Shown piece after piece: positions 13,389 through 16,212 of a stretch of 16,212 nt of DNA. The DNA is from DROE01 sp964569865. GTDB taxonomy: Bacteria; Pseudomonadota; Alphaproteobacteria; Rhizobiales; Devosiaceae. The DNA lies in assembly GCA_964569865.1 (NCBI GenBank), contig CAZMVQ010000055.1, positions 1 through 16,212 on the forward strand, written 5' to 3'. The notes under the pieces are model-generated. The model had not been told where the DNA came from. It searched no databases and saw only the letters and a list, made by a program, of their open reading frames with translations. Made by a program: the position numbers and the translations under genes. Positions within the stretch are counted from its first letter, which is position 1, and every line of letters starts with the position of its first letter.

Positions 13389-15226
13389 TTGATATTTTTA
13401 CCGATTCCAACCAATTGGCCATTTCCAGCAATCTAGCGATGGGTCTGGTTTTTGCAATTATTGTTCTGACTATGGTATTTTATGCCATGGAATTGGCAGC
13501 CATTGAACTGGTATCCCTTGGGGCCATTGTTGCTCTTATGCTGGTTGGCGCGTTTTCGCCGACAAGTGGAATTGATCCGGGCGAATTATTGCGTGGATTT
13601 TCAAACCCGGCCCTGATTACAATTTTAGCTTTGCTGGTGATTGGTCAGGGGCTTATTCAAACCGAGGCCATGGCTTCTCTTGCTGAATATCTGGGAAATC
13701 TCTGGCCTAAATATCCAATTCTGGTGGTGATTGTACTACTGATAATTGCCGGCGCCGCCAGCTCGATTGTCAACAATACCCCGGTGGTTGTGGTTTTTAT
13801 TCCCGTTTTGGCTTCAATCCTTAACCGCAGAAAAATACCCAGCGCAAAATATATGATGCCCCTGAGCTATATAACCATCCTTGGCGGGATGATGACATTG
13901 CTTGGCTCGTCAACCAACCTGTTGGCAGCTGGAGCTGCGCGCGAGGCCGGAGTGGAAATCGGGTTCTTTTCTTTTGCGGTTCCCGGTCTGGCCATGGCAC
14001 TGGTTGGGGGCATATATGTGTTGTTCATTGCCCCTTTGTTTGTTCCGGACAATCAAAAAGACATACCATCAAAAAAGCCATCGCGTTCGACACAATTCTT
14101 GACAGAAATCCGCCTGACACCGGGGCACCCTTTAATTGGTGATAAAACCGTTGCTGGAATGTTTCCCAATCTGACAAGTTTTACTGTGCGTTCGGTTCGG
14201 CGCGGACTGGAAGATTTTTTACCCCCGTTTGAGGATATTGTTTTGCGCACCGGGGACACTCTTATCATTGCTGCGACCCGCAATGCGCTTACAGACAGCT
14301 TAAAATCATGGCGGGCCTTTGAGCACAAAGGGGAAGCAACCGCTGCCATTGCAGAAGGGGAAGGGGCAATTTTACTTTATGAAGCTCTGGTTCCGCCCGG
14401 ATCGCGAATGGTAAATAATGTGGTTGATCAGGCCGGATTTGCTGCTCTGCATGATTGCACCATTCTTGGCATTGAAAGGCGAAGCAGAATGCCGCGCCAA
14501 ACCCTGAGCCAGATAAGGATCGAGGCGGGAGATGTTTTACTGATTTCGGGACAGCGTAGTGCAATTTCGCGCCTGCGTGGATTGCGCGATCTGTTGGTAA
14601 TGGAATGGAGCGGCACCGAGGTGCAGCCCCATGGCATGGCCTTAAAAGCTCAAATGATTTTTGTTGCAACGATAGCTGTCATTGCCAGTGGCGTGGTGCC
14701 CATGGTGGTGGCGGCGGTCGCCGGAGCGTTTTTAATGATTGGGGGGGGGTGTTTAAATGTACGGCAGGCCGCAAGAGCAATTGATCGCAAAATCGTCATG
14801 CTGGTGGCATCATCCATCGCCATGGCATATGCAATGTCGGCAACGGGCGGGGCAGACTTTATTGCCCAGAATGCCATCAACTCCCTGACCGGAGTATCTC
14901 CGGGAATGTTTATGGCGGGATTATTTTTGCTGGTCGCGGTGTTGACAAATTTCATGTCCAACAATGCAACAGCGATTTTGTTTACACCCATTGCAATTGC
15001 GGCGGCGGCAGAAATCGGCATGGACCCGTTGCCGCTTATTGTTTCGGTTATTCTTGGGGCCAATGCTTCTTTTGCCACTCCCATTGGATATCAGACAAAT
15101 CTTTTGGTAATGGGTGCCGGACATTATCGGTTCAGGGATTTCATAATGGTGGGTTCGCCACTGGTGATAATTGTCTGGATTGTATTTTCAATTGTCGCTC
15201 CATGGTATTATGGAGTGCCATTTTAG
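13385..15226 (+). CDS. SLC13-family permease with two RCK_C (TrkA-C) domains
   Basis: Inner-membrane transporter of 613 residues. The first membrane half (about 18-220) has NNTPVVVVFIPV (130-141) and GSSTNLLA. A soluble middle part carries two RCK_C-like domains (about 240-305 and 325-405, each with the GD-x-LLI pattern: RTGDTLIIA and EAGDVLLIS). The second membrane half (about 422-610) repeats the signature as SNNATAILFTPIA (525-537) and TPIGYQTNLLV. Such proteins move anions such as sulfate or dicarboxylates, probably with Na+; the substrate here is not determinable. The start is fixed by an in-frame stop at 13364, but its own ribosome site is poor. A run of nine G encodes Gly453-455. bpt follows after 19 bp. 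Confidence 0.92.
   Translation: MIDIFTDSNQLAISSNLAMGLVFAIIVLTMVFYAMELAAIELVSLGAIVALMLVGAFSPTSGIDPGELLRGFSNPALITILALLVIGQGLIQTEAMASLAEYLGNLWPKYPILVVIVLLIIAGAASSIVNNTPVVVVFIPVLASILNRRKIPSAKYMMPLSYITILGGMMTLLGSSTNLLAAGAAREAGVEIGFFSFAVPGLAMALVGGIYVLFIAPLFVPDNQKDIPSKKPSRSTQFLTEIRLTPGHPLIGDKTVAGMFPNLTSFTVRSVRRGLEDFLPPFEDIVLRTGDTLIIAATRNALTDSLKSWRAFEHKGEATAAIAEGEGAILLYEALVPPGSRMVNNVVDQAGFAALHDCTILGIERRSRMPRQTLSQIRIEAGDVLLISGQRSAISRLRGLRDLLVMEWSGTEVQPHGMALKAQMIFVATIAVIASGVVPMVVAAVAGAFLMIGGGCLNVRQAARAIDRKIVMLVASSIAMAYAMSATGGADFIAQNAINSLTGVSPGMFMAGLFLLVAVLTNFMSNNATAILFTPIAIAAAAEIGMDPLPLIVSVILGANASFATPIGYQTNLLVMGAGHYRFRDFIMVGSPLVIIVWIVFSIVAPWYYGVPF
14741..14749 (+). repeat. G9 homopolymer inside the SLC13 gene
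   Basis: Nine consecutive G encode three glycines (453-455) in the second membrane half. The frame is intact on both sides. Such a run is prone to slippage in replication and in sequencing. Confidence 0.9.
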
Positions 15227-15245
15227 GGCCTAGCGGAGAAACTTC

Positions 15246-16010
15246 ATGAGTGTATCGCCCCCTGAGGCAACCCAGTTTTATCTTACGGCCCCCTCACCCT
15301 GCCCCTATCTGGCAGATCGTGAAGAACGTAAAATGTTTACCCATCTTTTGGGACGGCGCTCACAAGGATTGCACCAATTGCTGGCCGATAACGGGTTCAG
15401 GCGATCACAAAACCTCATATACCGCCCAAGCTGTGAGAATTGTTCTGCCTGTATGTCAGCGCGGGTATGTGTTGACAAATTTGTTGCCGGTAAACGCCAT
15501 CGCAGAATTATCAGAGCTAATCAGGATTTAGAGGTGCTTGTAGTTGAGCCTCATGCCAGTGATGAGCAATTTGAAATTTTTTCGCGCTATTTGAACGCCC
15601 GCCACAATGGCGGCGGAATGACGCAAATGAGCGAAGAAGATTATCAGGACATGATAGAGGACACCGCCGTTAGCACTTCGGTGGTTGAATATCGCCTTAT
15701 CTCCCACGATGAAAACGCCGGTAAACTAGTGGCAGTTTCGCTCAGCGACAATATGGTTGATGGATATTCCATGGTTTACAGCTTTTTTGATCCGGACCTG
15801 AAAGCTCGCAGTCTTGGCAATTTTATGGTTCTTGATCACATAGCGCGCGCCCGGCAAGCCAACCTTGATTTTGTCTATCTTGGATATCTGGTGGAGAGGT
15901 CTGCAAAAATGAACTATAAATCTCAATTTACCCCTTTGCAGGTTCAGTCCTTCGATTATGGGTGGCTCGATTATGAGCTAAGTGATCGCCCGGCAATAAA
16001 ACCTGAGTAA
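15246..16010 (+). CDS. bpt: Aspartate/glutamate leucyltransferase (Bpt)
   Basis: Aminoacyl-tRNA-protein transferase, 254 residues. It moves leucine from Leu-tRNA to proteins with N-terminal Asp or Glu, marking them for ClpS/ClpAP degradation. The N-terminal ATE domain has FYLTAPSPCPYL (11-22) and a cysteine cluster SCENCSAC (Cys63, 66, 69). The GNAT-like C-terminal part has DGYSMVYSFFDPDLKARSLG, the acyltransferase core, and VYLGYLVERSAKMNYKSQFTPLQ. The ATG at 15246 has GGAG about 8 bases upstream. It is 19 bp after the SLC13 gene, so it is probably transcribed with it. No hairpin terminator follows directly; the two-palindrome repeat begins 94 bp downstream. Confidence 0.95.
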   Translation: MSVSPPEATQFYLTAPSPCPYLADREERKMFTHLLGRRSQGLHQLLADNGFRRSQNLIYRPSCENCSACMSARVCVDKFVAGKRHRRIIRANQDLEVLVVEPHASDEQFEIFSRYLNARHNGGGMTQMSEEDYQDMIEDTAVSTSVVEYRLISHDENAGKLVAVSLSDNMVDGYSMVYSFFDPDLKARSLGNFMVLDHIARARQANLDFVYLGYLVERSAKMNYKSQFTPLQVQSFDYGWLDYELSDRPAIKPE

Positions 16011-16103
16011 TTTTTTTCAGTTAAGCAGTTTTATGGCGATACAAATTCAATGCGTTGAAATTTCACGGCGAAGTTACTTTACCGAAATTGGTCGTGGCCA
16101 TAA

Positions 16104-16212
16104 TTAGAGCCTATCATGTTTTGATGGAATCAAAACATGATAGGCTCTAAGTCTTTGATTTGTCGCATTTTCGAACCGGATAACCGCGTACACTTATCCT
16201 GAAAATGCTCTA
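16104..16212. repeat. Two-palindrome intergenic element (RIME / Bru-RS-like)
   Basis: The first palindrome is perfect: 22-bp arms (16104-16125, starting TTAGAGCC, and 16129-16150, ending GGCTCTAA) around the loop GGA. After a 14-base linker comes a second: GCATTTTC (16165-16172) with GAAAATGC (16201-16208), and inside it GGATAA (16178-16183) with TTATCC (16194-16199). The whole block is bounded by TTAGAGC and GCTCTA. The layout, length (109 bp to the window edge), and the linker with GTCTTTGATTTGTCGC resemble the repeated mosaic elements of Rhizobium and Brucella. The 93 bp between bpt and the element holds nothing I recognise. It could terminate or stabilise the bpt transcript. Confidence 0.8.

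Overview
The window looks like a scaffold from an alphaproteobacterium, most likely order Hyphomicrobiales (Rhizobiales). The evidence is gene content and order: MerR–ihfA–fabH–plsX–DUF177–cytochrome bc1 chaperone facing a BamE-type lipoprotein, then nusB/nrdR/glyA with a DUF6898-type small protein, an LdtR-type MarR regulator, a DUF6163-like membrane protein, an RDD protein and the leucyltransferase Bpt. A two-palindrome intergenic element at the right end resembles the RIME / Bru-RS repeats of rhizobia and Brucella. Base composition is moderate for this group. Three runs of exactly 100 N are scaffold gaps of unknown true size.

Layout. 1-67: 5' part of a tRNA-Pro(GGG) gene, minus strand. 230-4615: a minus-strand block, in transcription order the CBP3-type chaperone, DUF177 (YceD), [gap 1], plsX, fabH, ihfA, MerR regulator. 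It combines membrane-lipid synthesis (plsX and fabH overlap by 4 bp) with IHF and small conserved genes. 4814-6866: plus-strand bamE lipoprotein, then [gap 2] and an Nramp/MntH metal transporter whose first codons lie in the gap. 6932-11830: a long minus-strand block, in transcription order ldtR, DUF6898, glyA, nrdR, [gap 3], nusB, MFS transporter. 12123-12494: DUF6163-like membrane protein (minus). 12711-16010: plus-strand RDD protein, SLC13 permease with two RCK_C domains, and bpt. 16104-16212: the two-palindrome repeat.

Most genes are core housekeeping or envelope genes and the gene order is largely conserved in the order. The unusual material is between genes. All three gaps begin in, and gap 3 is also bounded on its far side by, short tandem repeats (units of 15, 25-26 and 11 bp), so the gaps are probably unassembled minisatellites. 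The riboflavin genes that usually sit between nrdR and nusB are absent from the visible sequence. Several clean palindromes lie at promoter-like positions. Two tiny reading frames overlap the starts of plsX and the SLC13 gene. A 22-codon frame with a full Shine-Dalgarno sequence lies antisense to the end of the DUF6898 gene. A run of nine G sits inside the SLC13 coding region. I see no CRISPR array, insertion sequence, phage gene or defence system, and no convincing new multi-gene system.
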